Shown in pieces: positions 34,306-44,533 of a stretch of 64,000 nucleotides of DNA. Each line of letters starts with the position of its first letter. Position 1 is the first letter of the stretch. The DNA comes from Egibacter rhizosphaerae. GTDB taxonomy: Bacteria > Actinomycetota > Nitriliruptoria > Euzebyales > Egibacteraceae. The DNA is taken from NCBI RefSeq assembly GCF_004322855.1, contig NZ_CP036402.1, positions 3,472,001-3,536,000 on the forward strand, written 5' to 3'. Position numbers and translations under genes: made by a program. The notes beneath the pieces are model-generated. The model did no database searches. It saw only the letters and a program-made list of their open reading frames with translations, and was not told the DNA's origin.

Positions 34306-35778
34306 ATGACCGATCCCGACGAGGCCCCGCGGCCCACCGAGCCACGTCCCCCCGGGTCCACCTCCCCGGGCTCGTCTGCCGGGTCCACCTCCCCGGGCTC
34401 GTCTGCCGGGCCCACCTCCCCGGGCTCGTCTGCCGGGCCCACCTCCCCAGGCTCGTCTGCCGGGCCCACCTCCCCAGGCTCGTCTGCCGGGCCCACCTCC
34501 CCAGGCTCGTCTGCCGGGCCCACCTCCCCAGGCTCGTCTGCCGGGCCCACCTCCCCAGGCTCGTCTGCCGGGCCCACCTCCCCAGGGTCGCGGGTGGCCG
34601 CCATCGACGTCGCCCGCGGCGTCGCGATCCTCGGCATCTTCGCGGTCAACATCCTGCTGTTCGCGGGTGTCGGCGCCTACCTGGCCCCCGAGACCCTCGT
34701 CGACCAGGTCGCTCGCGGCGTCGTCGGCGCCTTCTTCGAGACGAAGTTCGTCACCCAGTTCGCCCTGCTCTTCGGGCTCGGACTCGCCCTGCAGCGCTCC
34801 CGAGGCTACGCGGTCCTGCTCCGGCGCCTGGTGGTCCTGGCGGTGATCGGGGGGCTACACGCGACGCTGATCTGGTCCGGCGACATCCTGCTCTTCTACG
34901 CGGTGCTCGGGCTGCTCCTCATCCCGTTCCTCGACCGCGCGCCGAGGACCCTCGTGACGTGGGCCACCGTCCTGATCAGCGCGAGCGCGGTCGTCTTCCT
35001 GATCGCCGGGGGCTTGTTCATGGTCGGCGAGGAGGTGGCGGGCCAGGATCCCGAGGTCGCCGCGGAGCTCGAGGCCGCCGAGGCCGAGGTGGCCGAACTC
35101 GCCGCTGAGGCGGAGGCCGCGTACACATCCCGGAACTACGCGGAGATCCTCGCGTTCCGCGTCGGCACCGAGCTCCCGCTCTTCGCCGCGAGCCACCTCT
35201 CCCTGGTGCCCATGACGCTCGCCATGGCCCAGCTGGGGATCGCGGCCGTCAACGGCGGCGTCGTCGCACACCTCGCCCATCACGGGCACCTCCTCCGTCG
35301 CTGGACGCGGCGGGGGCTCGCGATCGGTCTGCCGGTGAACCTGCTCGCCGGAGCGCTCGTGGCCACCGATCCCGCGATCAGCACCGCGAGCGGCATCGCT
35401 GCGTTCGCTCTGATGACCGCCGGTGCGCCGTTCCTGGCACTGGGGTACGCGTCCATCGCCGCCCGCGTGGGGCTCGCGAGGCCGGGGAGTGGCCCGGTGC
35501 GAGCGATGGAGGCCGTCGGACGCACCGCGCTGTCCAGCTACTTGCTCCAGAGCCTCGTCGCGACCGGGGTGTTCTACGGCTTCGCGCTGTACGCACAGCT
35601 TCCGCTCGTGGCTGCGCTCGGGTTCGTCCCGGTCATGTGGGCGGTCAACCTCGCCGCCGCCACCTGGTGGGTGCGGCGTTTCCGGTTCGGCCCGGTCGAG
35701 GCGCTGTGGCGGGCGGGAACGTACGGGCGCTGGCCGTCGCCGATGCGCGTCGACGCGGGCGCGGATCCTGGGCGTTGA
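34306..35778 (+). CDS. DUF418 multi-pass membrane protein with a repetitive N-terminus
   Basis: 490 residues from ATG 34306. Residues 18-95 are a nine-residue repeat, [SP]TSPGSSAG, in eight full copies and a partial one. The DUF418 core opens with AAIDVARGVAILGIFAVNILLF, continues with FFETKFVTQFALLFGLGLAL and about ten helices, and closes with LSSYLLQSLVATGVFYGF and FRFGPVEALWRAGTYGRW, the C-terminal DUF418 signature. This acyltransferase-3-like family is common in actinobacteria; its chemistry is not established. A long acidic helical segment (AAELEAAEAEVAELAAEAEA) sits in an outer loop. A paralogue lies at 47515. Confidence 0.9.
   Translation: MTDPDEAPRPTEPRPPGSTSPGSSAGSTSPGSSAGPTSPGSSAGPTSPGSSAGPTSPGSSAGPTSPGSSAGPTSPGSSAGPTSPGSSAGPTSPGSRVAAIDVARGVAILGIFAVNILLFAGVGAYLAPETLVDQVARGVVGAFFETKFVTQFALLFGLGLALQRSRGYAVLLRRLVVLAVIGGLHATLIWSGDILLFYAVLGLLLIPFLDRAPRTLVTWATVLISASAVVFLIAGGLFMVGEEVAGQDPEVAAELEAAEAEVAELAAEAEAAYTSRNYAEILAFRVGTELPLFAASHLSLVPMTLAMAQLGIAAVNGGVVAHLAHHGHLLRRWTRRGLAIGLPVNLLAGALVATDPAISTASGIAAFALMTAGAPFLALGYASIAARVGLARPGSGPVRAMEAVGRTALSSYLLQSLVATGVFYGFALYAQLPLVAALGFVPVMWAVNLAAATWWVRRFRFGPVEALWRAGTYGRWPSPMRVDAGADPGR
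34357..34590. repeat. 27-bp coding minisatellite, 8.7 copies
   Basis: Encodes the nine-residue repeat at the start of the DUF418 protein. The first copies carry CCCGGGC where the later ones carry CCCAGGC, so recent amplification of one variant is visible. Confidence 0.95.
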
Positions 35779-35792
35779 TCCGAACCGCCGTA

Positions 35793-35820
35793 CGGTTACC
35801 CGCGCCGGCGCGGGTAACCG
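35793..35820. promoter_or_regulatory. Perfect 28-bp palindrome after the DUF418 gene
   Basis: The left arm CGGTTACCCGCGCC (35793-35806) is exactly mirrored by GGCGCGGGTAACCG (35807-35820). Fourteen bases after the DUF418 stop. It may be a cruciform terminator or a protein site. Its right half is also part of the direct repeat described next. Confidence 0.6.
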
Positions 35821-36000
35821 CACCACGAATCGGGCCGTGATCGCCGGCGCGGGTAACCGCACCACGAATCGAACCGCCCGATCACGCGCGGCAACCCGAT
35901 CGTTGCGGTGAGTGAGCGGTGGTCGCGGCCAACGGGCAGTGGTCCCGGTGAGTGGGCGGTGGTCGCGGCCAACGGACAGTGGTCCCGGCCAACGGGCAGC
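35803..36000. repeat. 30-bp direct repeat pair and 40-bp tandem repeat
   Basis: A 30-bp block at 35803-35832 recurs exactly at 35842-35871. A 40-bp unit at 35907-35946 recurs at 35947-35986 with two changes, followed by a partial third copy. Together these fill the gap between the convergent DUF418 and ferredoxin reductase genes; I see no gene in it. Confidence 0.9.
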
Positions 36001-36032
36001 GGCCACCGAGCAGGGTCAACGCCGACCAGAGA

Positions 36033-37277
36033 TCAGCGGTGGGCGCGCGCGAGCGCACGAAGGTCGACGTCGGGGTCGGCGAGCTCCGAGCGGCTCGGCG
36101 TGGCGCGAGCGGTCACGAGCCGTCGACCGCCGCGTACGTCCCGGGTGCGGTCGATCCCGGCGACCGCGCACACCACCTCGCCGGACCGGTAGAAGGCGAG
36201 GAGCCGGCCCTCATGATCCGGGCCGTGCACGACGACGTCGTCGGCGTCGGCAGTGACGCCCGCGACCTGGAGCCGCTGCTCGTGCTGATCGGTCCAGAAC
36301 CAGTGCGGCTCCTCGTACGTCTCCGACCCCCCGAGGATCGACGCGGCCACCACCTCCCCGTGACGCAGGGCCGTGTCGTAGTGCTCGACCCGGACCGCCC
36401 CGTGCAACGGGTGCTCCCAGCGGGCCACGTCGCCGGCCGCCCAGACACCGGGCAGGCTCGAGCGCCCGGAGGCATCGCAGACCACCCCATCGTCGACGTC
36501 GAGCCCGGCGTCGGCGGCCAGCCCGGTGGACGGAGCCATGCCGACGCCCACGAGCACCGCCGTCGCCTCGACCCGTGACCCGTCGGAGAGCTCCGCCAGG
36601 ACGCCCTCCCTGGTGGGGTCGCAGGCCTCGACGGTCGTGCGGGTGCGCAGGTCGACCCCCGCCTCGCGGTGACGGCTGAGCAACGCCTCCGCGACCTCGC
36701 CCCCGAGAACCCGCGCGAACGGGTGGCCATCGACCTCCACCGCGGTCACCTCGACGCCGAAGGCCCGCGCGGTCGCCGCGACCTCGGCGCCGACGAACCC
36801 GAACCCCACGAGCAGCAGCCGCTCCGCGGACCCCAGGGTCGCGCGCAAGCGTTCGGCGTCGGCGCGGGTGCGGAGCGTGTGCACGTGCTCACCCGACAGG
36901 CGGGGGAGGGTGCGCGCGGTGCCGCCCGTCGCGAGCAGGACCGCGTCGGCCGCGATGCGATGGCCCGACTCGAGCACGACCTCCCCCGCTCCTCGGTCGA
37001 GGGCATCGGCGCGCTCGCCGGTGCGGATCGTGAGCTCGAGCTCGGCGGCGCGGTCGGCGTCGAGCAGGGTCAGCTCATCCGCCGCAGCGTGCTCGGAAAG
37101 GTAGGTCTTGGACAGCGGCGGGCGCTCGTACGGGGGGTTCGGCTCGTCACCGATGATCACGACGGAGCCGTCGAAACCGCGATCGCGTAAACCCTGGGCC
37201 GTGCTGGCGGCTGCCAGGCCGCCCCCGATCAGCACGATCGAGCCGGGTGGGGCGTCTGATGCGTCAGGTCGTGCCAA
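36033..37277 (-). CDS. NAD(P)/FAD-dependent ferredoxin (rhodocoxin-type) reductase
   Basis: 414 residues from a TTG at 37277 with AGGAGGGG upstream. FAD-binding IVLIGGGLAAASTAQGLRD opens the protein after a short tail; PPYERPPLSKTYLS is the family signature; VLLATGGTARTLP, the NAD-binding LLLVGFGFVGAEVAATAR and the second FAD motif GVWAAGDVARW follow, with the C-terminal WFWTDQHEQRLQVAG typical of class I dioxygenase or P450 ferredoxin reductases. It passes electrons from NAD(P)H to a ferredoxin; no ferredoxin, P450 or dioxygenase gene is adjacent. The long open frame that continues upstream of this start over the BCCT gene is non-coding. Confidence 0.9.
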   Translation of the reverse strand: MARPDASDAPPGSIVLIGGGLAAASTAQGLRDRGFDGSVVIIGDEPNPPYERPPLSKTYLSEHAAADELTLLDADRAAELELTIRTGERADALDRGAGEVVLESGHRIAADAVLLATGGTARTLPRLSGEHVHTLRTRADAERLRATLGSAERLLLVGFGFVGAEVAATARAFGVEVTAVEVDGHPFARVLGGEVAEALLSRHREAGVDLRTRTTVEACDPTREGVLAELSDGSRVEATAVLVGVGMAPSTGLAADAGLDVDDGVVCDASGRSSLPGVWAAGDVARWEHPLHGAVRVEHYDTALRHGEVVAASILGGSETYEEPHWFWTDQHEQRLQVAGVTADADDVVVHGPDHEGRLLAFYRSGEVVCAVAGIDRTRDVRGGRRLVTARATPSRSELADPDVDLRALARAHR

Positions 37278-37330
37278 CGGACCCCTCCTGTGCCCCTCGG
37301 GTCGAACTCTTCGCGCGCGGGCGGGCGTCC

Positions 37331-37456
37331 GCGACGGTCCGGGCTCCGCGACGGTCTGGACACCCGCGACGGTCCGGGCTCCCGCGACGGTCCGGGCGCC
37401 GGCGACCGTCGGGGCACCCGCGCCGGTCGGGGCACCCGCGGCGGTCGGGGCTTCCG
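37331..37456. repeat. 18-bp minisatellite, seven copies
   Basis: GCGACGGTC-type units start at 37331, 37348, 37366, 37384, 37402, 37420 and 37438, so the spacing is 18 bases with one of 17. The copies diverge towards 37456. It lies upstream of the ferredoxin reductase and within the 450-base gap before the BCCT gene; I see no gene in that gap. Confidence 0.85.
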
Positions 37457-37561
37457 CTGCCCGGGTGTGCACGCTAGCCTGCTGCGCCGCGCGGAACGAT
37501 CCGGGTTGCCGACATCGACGGTCCCCCGCGATCAGGCGGGCGAGACGTAGCGTTGTTTCAC

Positions 37562-37727
37562 TTGTGTGTCGTGCTGTGATCGGTAGTGTCCGTACCGAGC
37601 AGAAGGTGAGAGGTCCGGCTCCGGGTGGTTCGAGTGCCCGTTCATCGCCGGGATTCGGTGGCGGTCGCGACGAGGACGTTCCCGGCCCGCAACTCGGCGG
37701 GGCCGCAGACTGACGAAGGAGCGACGC
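37562..37727 (+). promoter_or_regulatory. Putative promoter and ribosome site of BCCT transporter 1
   Basis: TTGTGT (37562-37567), 16-base spacer, TAGTGT (37584-37589) is a plausible but weak promoter. AAGGAG (37716-37721) is a good ribosome site six bases before the ATG. The roughly 130-base leader between them shows nothing recognisable. Confidence 0.35.
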
Positions 37728-39404
<1,677 letters not shown>

Positions 39405-39524
39405 CCGGATCGGTGCCTGACCGAATCGGTGTCGGGGTCGCTGGCCGTCCGAGGCGGGCGGCCCCGGCAGCCCCACGTCAGCTACGTCCCAGCCGCAACT
39501 TGCTCGAACTAAAGGGGTAGGAGC

Positions 39525-39968
39525 ATGCAACGAATCCTGGTGGGCGTCGATGCCTCCCCGAACGCCGAGGAGGCGGTCCGGTATGCCGCCGACGAAGCAC
39601 GTCGGCACGGTGCGTCGCTCGAAGTCGTCTACGCCTTCGAGCCCCCCGAGAAGGCCGCGGCCTTCCCGGCCATGCCCGACAAGGGCAGGGACCGGGTGGA
39701 CACCGAGCGCGCGAAGGAGCAGGCCGACAAGGACCTGGGGGAGTGGCTCGAGAAGATCGACGTGAATCTCGACGATCTCGATGTTCGCTGGACGGTCGTG
39801 CCCGACAAGCGGCCGTCGCGCGCCATGATCGAGCGTTCCGAGAACTGCGATCTGCTCGTGGTCGGCTCGCGCGGGCACGGGGGCTTCAAGGGACTGCGTC
39901 TCGGCTCCGTGTCCGAGCAGGTGGTCCGTCACGCGCGGTGCCCGGTCCTCGTCACACGCAAGGACTAG
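39525..39968 (+). CDS. Universal stress protein, UspA type
   Basis: 147 residues from ATG 39525 with a GGAG site. It opens with ILVGVDASPNAEEAVRYA and ends with GSRGHGGFKGLRLGSVSEQ, which contains the G-2x-G-9x-G(S/T) ATP-binding motif, then HARCPVLV. ATP-binding USPs respond to energy or osmotic stress; in halophiles one regulates an ectoine transporter (TeaD). Placement after a BCCT transporter suggests a similar regulatory partnership, by inference only. Confidence 0.93.
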   Translation: MQRILVGVDASPNAEEAVRYAADEARRHGASLEVVYAFEPPEKAAAFPAMPDKGRDRVDTERAKEQADKDLGEWLEKIDVNLDDLDVRWTVVPDKRPSRAMIERSENCDLLVVGSRGHGGFKGLRLGSVSEQVVRHARCPVLVTRKD

Positions 39969-39986
39969 CCGCCGGCCCGGGCATCG

Positions 39987-40016
39987 AGCCGCCGCGGTCG
40001 TCGCCGCGGCGGCTCC
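39987..40016. terminator. Bidirectional terminator hairpin
   Basis: GAGCCGCCGCGG (39987-39998), six-base loop, CCGCGGCGGCTC (40005-40016), between the convergent UspA and DUF4870 genes, followed by a short pyrimidine run. Confidence 0.8.
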
Positions 40017-40031
40017 TTCCGTGCGCGAGGC

Positions 40032-40529
40032 CTACGCCAGGAACCGGATCGTCAACGGGTAGCGGAAGCCCTGGCCCTGCGAGGCGCGGACACCACCGAC
40101 GATCGCAAGGACGAGCCACGCCACGGCGGCGGCGAGCGCGAGCGGGAGCAGGGCGAGCGCGGCCAGCCCGAGCGTGAGCACGATCCCCGGCACCGCAAGG
40201 GCCGCCGCGGCGATGGCGTAGATCAGCACCGACAGGTTGAAGTTGAGCGCCTCCTTCGCCTCGCTGTGCACGAAGGGGTCGTCGCGGGCGGCCAACAGCA
40301 CGACGAGCGGTCCGAGCACACCGGGCAGGCCCAGCAGCGTCACCAGCGCCGACAGGTGCGCGAGGCTCGCCAACGTTCGGCTCTGCGAATCGAGGCCGGC
40401 GCTGTCGGGGGCCGGAGCGCTGTCGGGGGCCGGAGCGCTGTCGGCGGCCGGAGCGCTGTCGGGGTCCGGAGCGCTGTCGGGGGCCCGAGCCCCGGTCGTG
40501 CCCGTCGCGGGATCGGGTGTCGCGGTCAT
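40032..40529 (-). CDS. DUF4870 membrane protein with repetitive N-terminus
   Basis: 165 residues from ATG 40529. Residues 14-44 are repeats of DSAPAP-type hexapeptides encoded by an 18-bp minisatellite. The Tic20-like DUF4870 core follows: SRTLASLAHLSALVTLLG, FVHSEAKEALNFNLSV and two C-terminal hydrophobic helices ending GFRYPLTIRFL. Function not established for the family. Convergent with UspA and divergent from the methyltransferase. Confidence 0.88.
   Translation of the reverse strand: MTATPDPATGTTGARAPDSAPDPDSAPAADSAPAPDSAPAPDSAGLDSQSRTLASLAHLSALVTLLGLPGVLGPLVVLLAARDDPFVHSEAKEALNFNLSVLIYAIAAAALAVPGIVLTLGLAALALLPLALAAAVAWLVLAIVGGVRASQGQGFRYPLTIRFLA
40399..40488. repeat. 18-bp coding minisatellite, five copies
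   Basis: GCGCTGTCGG begins at 40399, 40417, 40435, 40453 and 40471, exactly 18 bases apart. It encodes the hexapeptide repeats of the DUF4870 protein. Confidence 0.95.
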
Positions 40530-40709
40530 GGGGACGTCTCCTCGGCCGTGCGTTGCGGATCGTGCGGTGCAACCCCCAATGAAGCGTCCGCGGGGGGTTC
40601 CCGCTGCGGGGGATCACCCCGATCGACTCCGGGCTCGTCCGCGCCGGATCGGGGTCGGTGGGGGCGTCCGGGTTGCGGCGTGCCCCATACCGGGAAGGGT
40701 GCAGGGGTC

Positions 40710-41396
40710 ATGTCGAACGAATCGGGCGGCTCCACGCAACGTCGCGGTGGCTGGCGTCGGCGCCGCCGCGCCGAGCGCGTCCTCGTGAGCGCGGCTCGTC
40801 GAGCGGGCGTGCGGGACGCGCGAGTGCTCGAGGCGGTCGAGGCCACGCCCCGATCGGCCTACGTTCCTGCCTCGCTCGTCGGCGATGCCGACGCCGACGA
40901 GCCCCTGCCGATCGGCGAGGGCCAGACGACGAGCCAGCCCTCGCTCATCGCCCTCATGGTCGAGGCGCTCGAGGTCGACCCCTCGGACCGCGTGCTGGAG
41001 GTCGGCACCGGGTTCGGCTGGCAGACCGCGCTGCTCGCCCAGCTCGCCTCCGAGGTCGTCTCGATCGAGCGGCACGCGTCCCTCGCGGAAGAGGCCGCGG
41101 AACGGCTCGCCGGCTTCCCGCACGTCCGCGTCGTCGTGGGCGACGGGTTTCGGGGCGTGCCGGCGCACGCGCCCTACGACGCGGTGATCGTCTCGGCGGC
41201 GACCCCGTCGGTGCCCGAGGCACTCGAGGCCCAGCTCGCCGACGGGGGACGGCTGGTCGCACCCGTCGGGGCGCAGGGCCACCAGGTCGTTGTCCGGTAC
41301 GTCCGCCGGGACAACGCGCTCGTCCGCGACCGAGAGTTGACCGCGGCGCGCTTCGTGCCGCTCGTGCCCGACGAGAGTGGCGGCGGCGAGGCCTGA
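40710..41396 (+). CDS. pcm: Protein-L-isoaspartate O-methyltransferase-like protein
   Basis: 228 residues from ATG 40710; the upstream part of the open frame overlaps the opposing DUF4870 gene. After a basic tail, VLEAVEATPRSAYVP and PLPIGEGQTTSQPSLIALM are the PCMT substrate motifs, and VLEVGTGFGWQTALLA is the SAM-binding glycine loop; YDAVIVSAATPSVPEAL and LADGGRLVAPVG follow. The enzyme methylates damaged isoaspartyl residues for repair. Convergent with the NTPase gene, 16 bases apart. Confidence 0.9.
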   Translation: MSNESGGSTQRRGGWRRRRRAERVLVSAARRAGVRDARVLEAVEATPRSAYVPASLVGDADADEPLPIGEGQTTSQPSLIALMVEALEVDPSDRVLEVGTGFGWQTALLAQLASEVVSIERHASLAEEAAERLAGFPHVRVVVGDGFRGVPAHAPYDAVIVSAATPSVPEALEAQLADGGRLVAPVGAQGHQVVVRYVRRDNALVRDRELTAARFVPLVPDESGGGEA

Positions 41397-41412
41397 CAGC
41401 CAGCCGACATCG

Positions 41413-41976
41413 TCACGCGGCCTCCTCGTCCCGCAACGACCGCCGTAGACGGGCGACGATGCTGGCCGGAAGCCCGTCGCGCGTCTCGGTCGTGACGGCG
41501 TCCTCGTCCCCGGCGGCGCGCAGCCGCTCCAGGAGTGGGTGGGTGCGGGCGGGGACCGTCACGACCGCCGGCTCGGGATCGTCGGCGAGCCTCGCGATCC
41601 GGTCGCGGAACGCCGTACTCTCGAGCTCCATCGGCCCGACCTCGTCGACGACGAGCACACCGCCGGCAGGACGCCGGAGCGCCGGCAGCGCGACGCGTTC
41701 GAACGCCTCGACGTCGACCCCGTAGCGCCCGATGCGCGGTGGCCCGGGGAGCGAGACGTCGGCGAGCGTCGCCCGCTGTCCGCTCTGCAGGTCCTCGACG
41801 GCGAAGCCGCGACGGCTCGGAGAGGCCCCGCGGCTCCCCGCGGCCTCCGGTCCGGTGCGCACCTCCTCGGTCACGAATCCCCCGACGGGGACCCCTGCGG
41901 CCGAGAGCTCTCTCGCGACCGCCTGCGCCACGGTCGTCTTGCCGACCCCCGGTCGGCCGGACAGCACGATGAGCAC
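41413..41976 (-). CDS. THEP1-type nucleoside-triphosphatase
   Basis: 187 residues from a GTG at 41976 that shares one base with the sixA stop (TAGTG). Walker A is SGRPGVGKTT at residues 6-15; GFVTEEVR, GFAVEDL and GRYGVDVEAFERVALPAL are characteristic of the THEP1 (NTPase_1) family; Walker B is VLVVDEVGPMEL. These are cancer-related or archaeal NTPases of unclear role. Translationally coupled to SixA. Confidence 0.88.
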   Translation of the reverse strand: MLIVLSGRPGVGKTTVAQAVARELSAAGVPVGGFVTEEVRTGPEAAGSRGASPSRRGFAVEDLQSGQRATLADVSLPGPPRIGRYGVDVEAFERVALPALRRPAGGVLVVDEVGPMELESTAFRDRIARLADDPEPAVVTVPARTHPLLERLRAAGDEDAVTTETRDGLPASIVARLRRSLRDEEAA

Positions 41977-42497
41977 TAGCGTCCCCCGTCCGTTCCGGCG
42001 GCGTCCTTGGGGGTCAGAACGCGGCTCAGCCGCCCCGTGCGCCAGTCGAGCGCCTCCCAGGGGACCTCGACGTCGAGCATCGCCACCGCGCAGGTCGGGA
42101 ACTTGCCGAGGCGGTCGGCGGCGTGTTCCGGGCTGGAGGCCAGAGCGGCCGCGAACTCCCCGATGCCGGGGTTGTGGCCGATCAGCAGGACGTGGCCCGC
42201 GGTGGCCTCGGAGTCGCGCAGCCGGTCCCGGAGTTCCGCGGCGCTGGCGCCGTAGAGCTCCGGTTCGCTCGACACCGGCGCGTTACCGACCCAGGCCTCG
42301 AGCAGGGCGAGGGTCTCCTGCGCGCGCCGGGCCGTCGAGCAGCGCACGAGGTCGGGGGGCGGGGCCGTTCCCAGCAGGCGCTGGGCCATGTGCGGGGCAT
42401 CGACGCGCCCACGCTCGTTCAACGGGCGATCGTGGTCGGCGAGCGAGGAGTCGTTCCACGAGGACTTCGCGTGGCGGAGCACGGTGAGCAATGGCAT
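41976..42497 (-). CDS. sixA: SixA-type phosphohistidine phosphatase
   Basis: 173 residues from ATG 42497. TVLRHAKSSWNDSSLADHDR is the histidine-phosphatase RHG variant with the actinobacterial SixA signature; PLNERGR, VRCSTARRAQETL, LLIGHNPGIGEF complete it (second catalytic His in GHNP). Such enzymes remove phosphate from phosphohistidine of phosphorelay or PTS proteins. Middle gene of BCCT2/sixA/NTPase on the - strand. Confidence 0.9.
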   Translation of the reverse strand: MPLLTVLRHAKSSWNDSSLADHDRPLNERGRVDAPHMAQRLLGTAPPPDLVRCSTARRAQETLALLEAWVGNAPVSSEPELYGASAAELRDRLRDSEATAGHVLLIGHNPGIGEFAAALASSPEHAADRLGKFPTCAVAMLDVEVPWEALDWRTGRLSRVLTPKDAAGTDGGR

Positions 42498-42551
42498 CGA
42501 CCACCATGATGCCCCACCATCCCGCGGAGCGCCTGTCACTCGTCCCTCCGG

Positions 42552-44150
42552 TCAGGGTGAGCCGGAGATCCCGTCCTTGAACGGGCTGCGGCCCGCGCTC
42601 CCGGGCGGGACGCGCTCATGGTCCGGCTGGGACAGCACGACCCGTTCGATGGGCGTGCCGAGATCGTCGGCGTAGAGCGCCCGTACGAGGCCCCAGCACG
42701 TCAGCAGGAGCACGACGCTGAAGGGCAGGGCCGTCGTGATCGCGGCGGTCTGCAGGGCTTCCAACCCCCCGGCCCCGGCGAGCAGCAGCGCACCGGCGAC
42801 GGCGCCCTCACCGATCGCCCAGAACGCGCGCTGGAAACGTGGCGTCTCGGTCGACCCCCCGCTCGTGAGCTGATCGATGACCAGCGACGCCGAGTCCGAG
42901 CTCGTCACGAAGTAGATCGCGACGAGGAGGATCGCGAGCACGGTCATGATCTCGGTGAGCGGCAACGCCCCGAGCAGCTCGAACAGTGCGATCGCGGGAT
43001 CCTCGGCGACCGCGGCGGACAGCTCTCCGCCGGTCGCCTCGTCCATGGTGAAGGCCGTGTTCCCGAACACCGCCATCCACAGGAACGTGAGCCCCGCCGG
43101 CACCAACAACACGCCGAAGGCGAACTCGCGGATCGTGCGTCCGCGGGACACACGCGCGATGAACAGGCCGACGAACGGCGACCACGACAGCCACCAGCCC
43201 CAGTAGAAGATCGTCCACTCGGCCTGCCAGCGACCGTCGCCGCCCGCGTCGGTCCAGAACGTCGTCTCCGGCAGCGTCTGGACGTAGCGACCCACCTGCT
43301 CCACGAAGCTCGACAGCACGAACTCGGTCGGGCCGGCGAACAGCACGAAGACCAGCAGGGTCACAGCCACGCACAGGTTCGTGATCGAGAGCCGCAGGAT
43401 GCCCTTGTCGATGCCGAGCAGCAGGGAGGTGACCGCGCCGGCGGTGACCGCGACCAGGATGAGCAGCTGCACCGCCTGGTTCTGCGGCAGCAGCCCGAGG
43501 CTGGAGAGGCCGGCGTTCACCTGCAGGATCCCGAACCCCAGGGAGGTCGCGACGCCGAACATGGTGCCGAACACCGCGAACACGTCGACGGTGTTGCCGA
43601 CGCCCCCGTGGATCCGGTCGCCGAGCAGGGGGTAGAGGGCCGAGCGCATCGACAGCGGCAGTTCGTGGCGGTACGCGAAGTAGGCGAGGGCGAGGCCCAC
43701 CACCGCGTAGACGCCCCATGCGTGCAAGCCCCAGTGGAAGAACGTGAACTGCATCGCCTCCTGCCGCGCCGCCACGGTCCCGGCCTCGGCCTGCGGCGGG
43801 TCGGTCAGGTGGCTCAGCGGCTCGGCGACCGACCAAAAGACGAGGCCGATGCCCATCCCCGCGGTGAAGAGCATCGCGAACCAGGTCGGATACCCGTAGT
43901 CGGGCCGGCTGTCGGGCGGGCCGAGGCGGATGCGCCCGAACCGGCTGGCGCCGAGCCACACGAGGAGGACGAGCAGCCCACCCACGACGAGGATGTAGTA
44001 CCAGCCGAGGCTCGCGGCGATGCCGGCCTGCGCGCGATCGAAGAGGGTCCCGAGCAGCTCCGGGGCGGTCGCGCCGAGCACCACGAAGGCCGCGATCACC
44101 GTCGCGGACACGCTCGCGACCCACGGGTTCAGCACCATGCGACTGAGCAC
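42552..44150 (-). CDS. BCCT-family transporter 2
   Basis: 532 residues from a GTG at 44150 with AAGGGG six bases upstream; the in-frame ATG at 44312 lacks a ribosome site and reads through tandem repeats. Core motifs are MGIGLVFWSVAEPLSHL, FTFFHWGLHAWGVYA, WTIFYWGWWLSWSPFVGLF and VSRGRTIREFAFGVLLVP. It resembles transporter 1 but is clearly diverged, so the two probably differ in substrate or regulation. Heads the sixA/NTPase cluster; 54 bases to sixA. Confidence 0.94.
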   Translation of the reverse strand: MLSRMVLNPWVASVSATVIAAFVVLGATAPELLGTLFDRAQAGIAASLGWYYILVVGGLLVLLVWLGASRFGRIRLGPPDSRPDYGYPTWFAMLFTAGMGIGLVFWSVAEPLSHLTDPPQAEAGTVAARQEAMQFTFFHWGLHAWGVYAVVGLALAYFAYRHELPLSMRSALYPLLGDRIHGGVGNTVDVFAVFGTMFGVATSLGFGILQVNAGLSSLGLLPQNQAVQLLILVAVTAGAVTSLLLGIDKGILRLSITNLCVAVTLLVFVLFAGPTEFVLSSFVEQVGRYVQTLPETTFWTDAGGDGRWQAEWTIFYWGWWLSWSPFVGLFIARVSRGRTIREFAFGVLLVPAGLTFLWMAVFGNTAFTMDEATGGELSAAVAEDPAIALFELLGALPLTEIMTVLAILLVAIYFVTSSDSASLVIDQLTSGGSTETPRFQRAFWAIGEGAVAGALLLAGAGGLEALQTAAITTALPFSVVLLLTCWGLVRALYADDLGTPIERVVLSQPDHERVPPGSAGRSPFKDGISGSP

Positions 44151-44168
44151 ATTCGTCCCCTTGAGGCT

Positions 44169-44210
44169 CCGGCGACCGGTATCCGGCGACCGGTATCCGG
44201 CGACCGGCAT
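44169..44210. repeat. 14-bp tandem repeat, three copies
   Basis: CCGGCGACCGGTAT at 44169-44182 and 44183-44196, and with one change at 44197-44210. It lies directly upstream of BCCT transporter 2. Confidence 0.9.
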
Positions 44211-44327
44211 GGCGCCACCGGCCTGGGGCGACCGGCCTGGCCGACCGGCGTGGGTGGCGTCAGGTGTGCCGGTTGCCCGTCCCCGACCGCCTGCCTGCCC
44301 CATGTCGGACACGCGGCGGAAAGTGTG

Positions 44328-44522
44328 TCAGCCGTCGTGGCCGAAGGCGAACCAGGGTGGGCGTGCCGAGACCTTCGCGACGCCGGGGACGTCGCGCAGG
44401 TCCTCGCTGGCCGTGGTGGCGGCGACGAACAGTGCCCCGCCAGGGGCTTTGCCCGGTGGCGGCCGAGGTCGCAGAGTACGGCGTGGCACTCTTCGGACGA
44501 TCCGCGCCATCGCCGCTGTCAA
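44328..44522 (-). CDS. Possible small ORF or gene remnant
   Basis: 64 codons in the 383-base gap between BCCT2 and the MFS gene. The first 27 residues look like random high-GC reading (Arg/Pro rich), but the last 37, from GGALFVAATTASEDLRD to WFAFGHDG, have almost every third base G or C and a protein-like composition. It could be a short gene with a later start or the tail of a decayed one. No family recognised. The rest of the gap shows only the 14-bp repeats. Confidence 0.3.
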   Translation of the reverse strand: MTAAMARIVRRVPRRTLRPRPPPGKAPGGALFVAATTASEDLRDVPGVAKVSARPPWFAFGHDG

Positions 44523-44533
44523 CGAGGCCCCAC

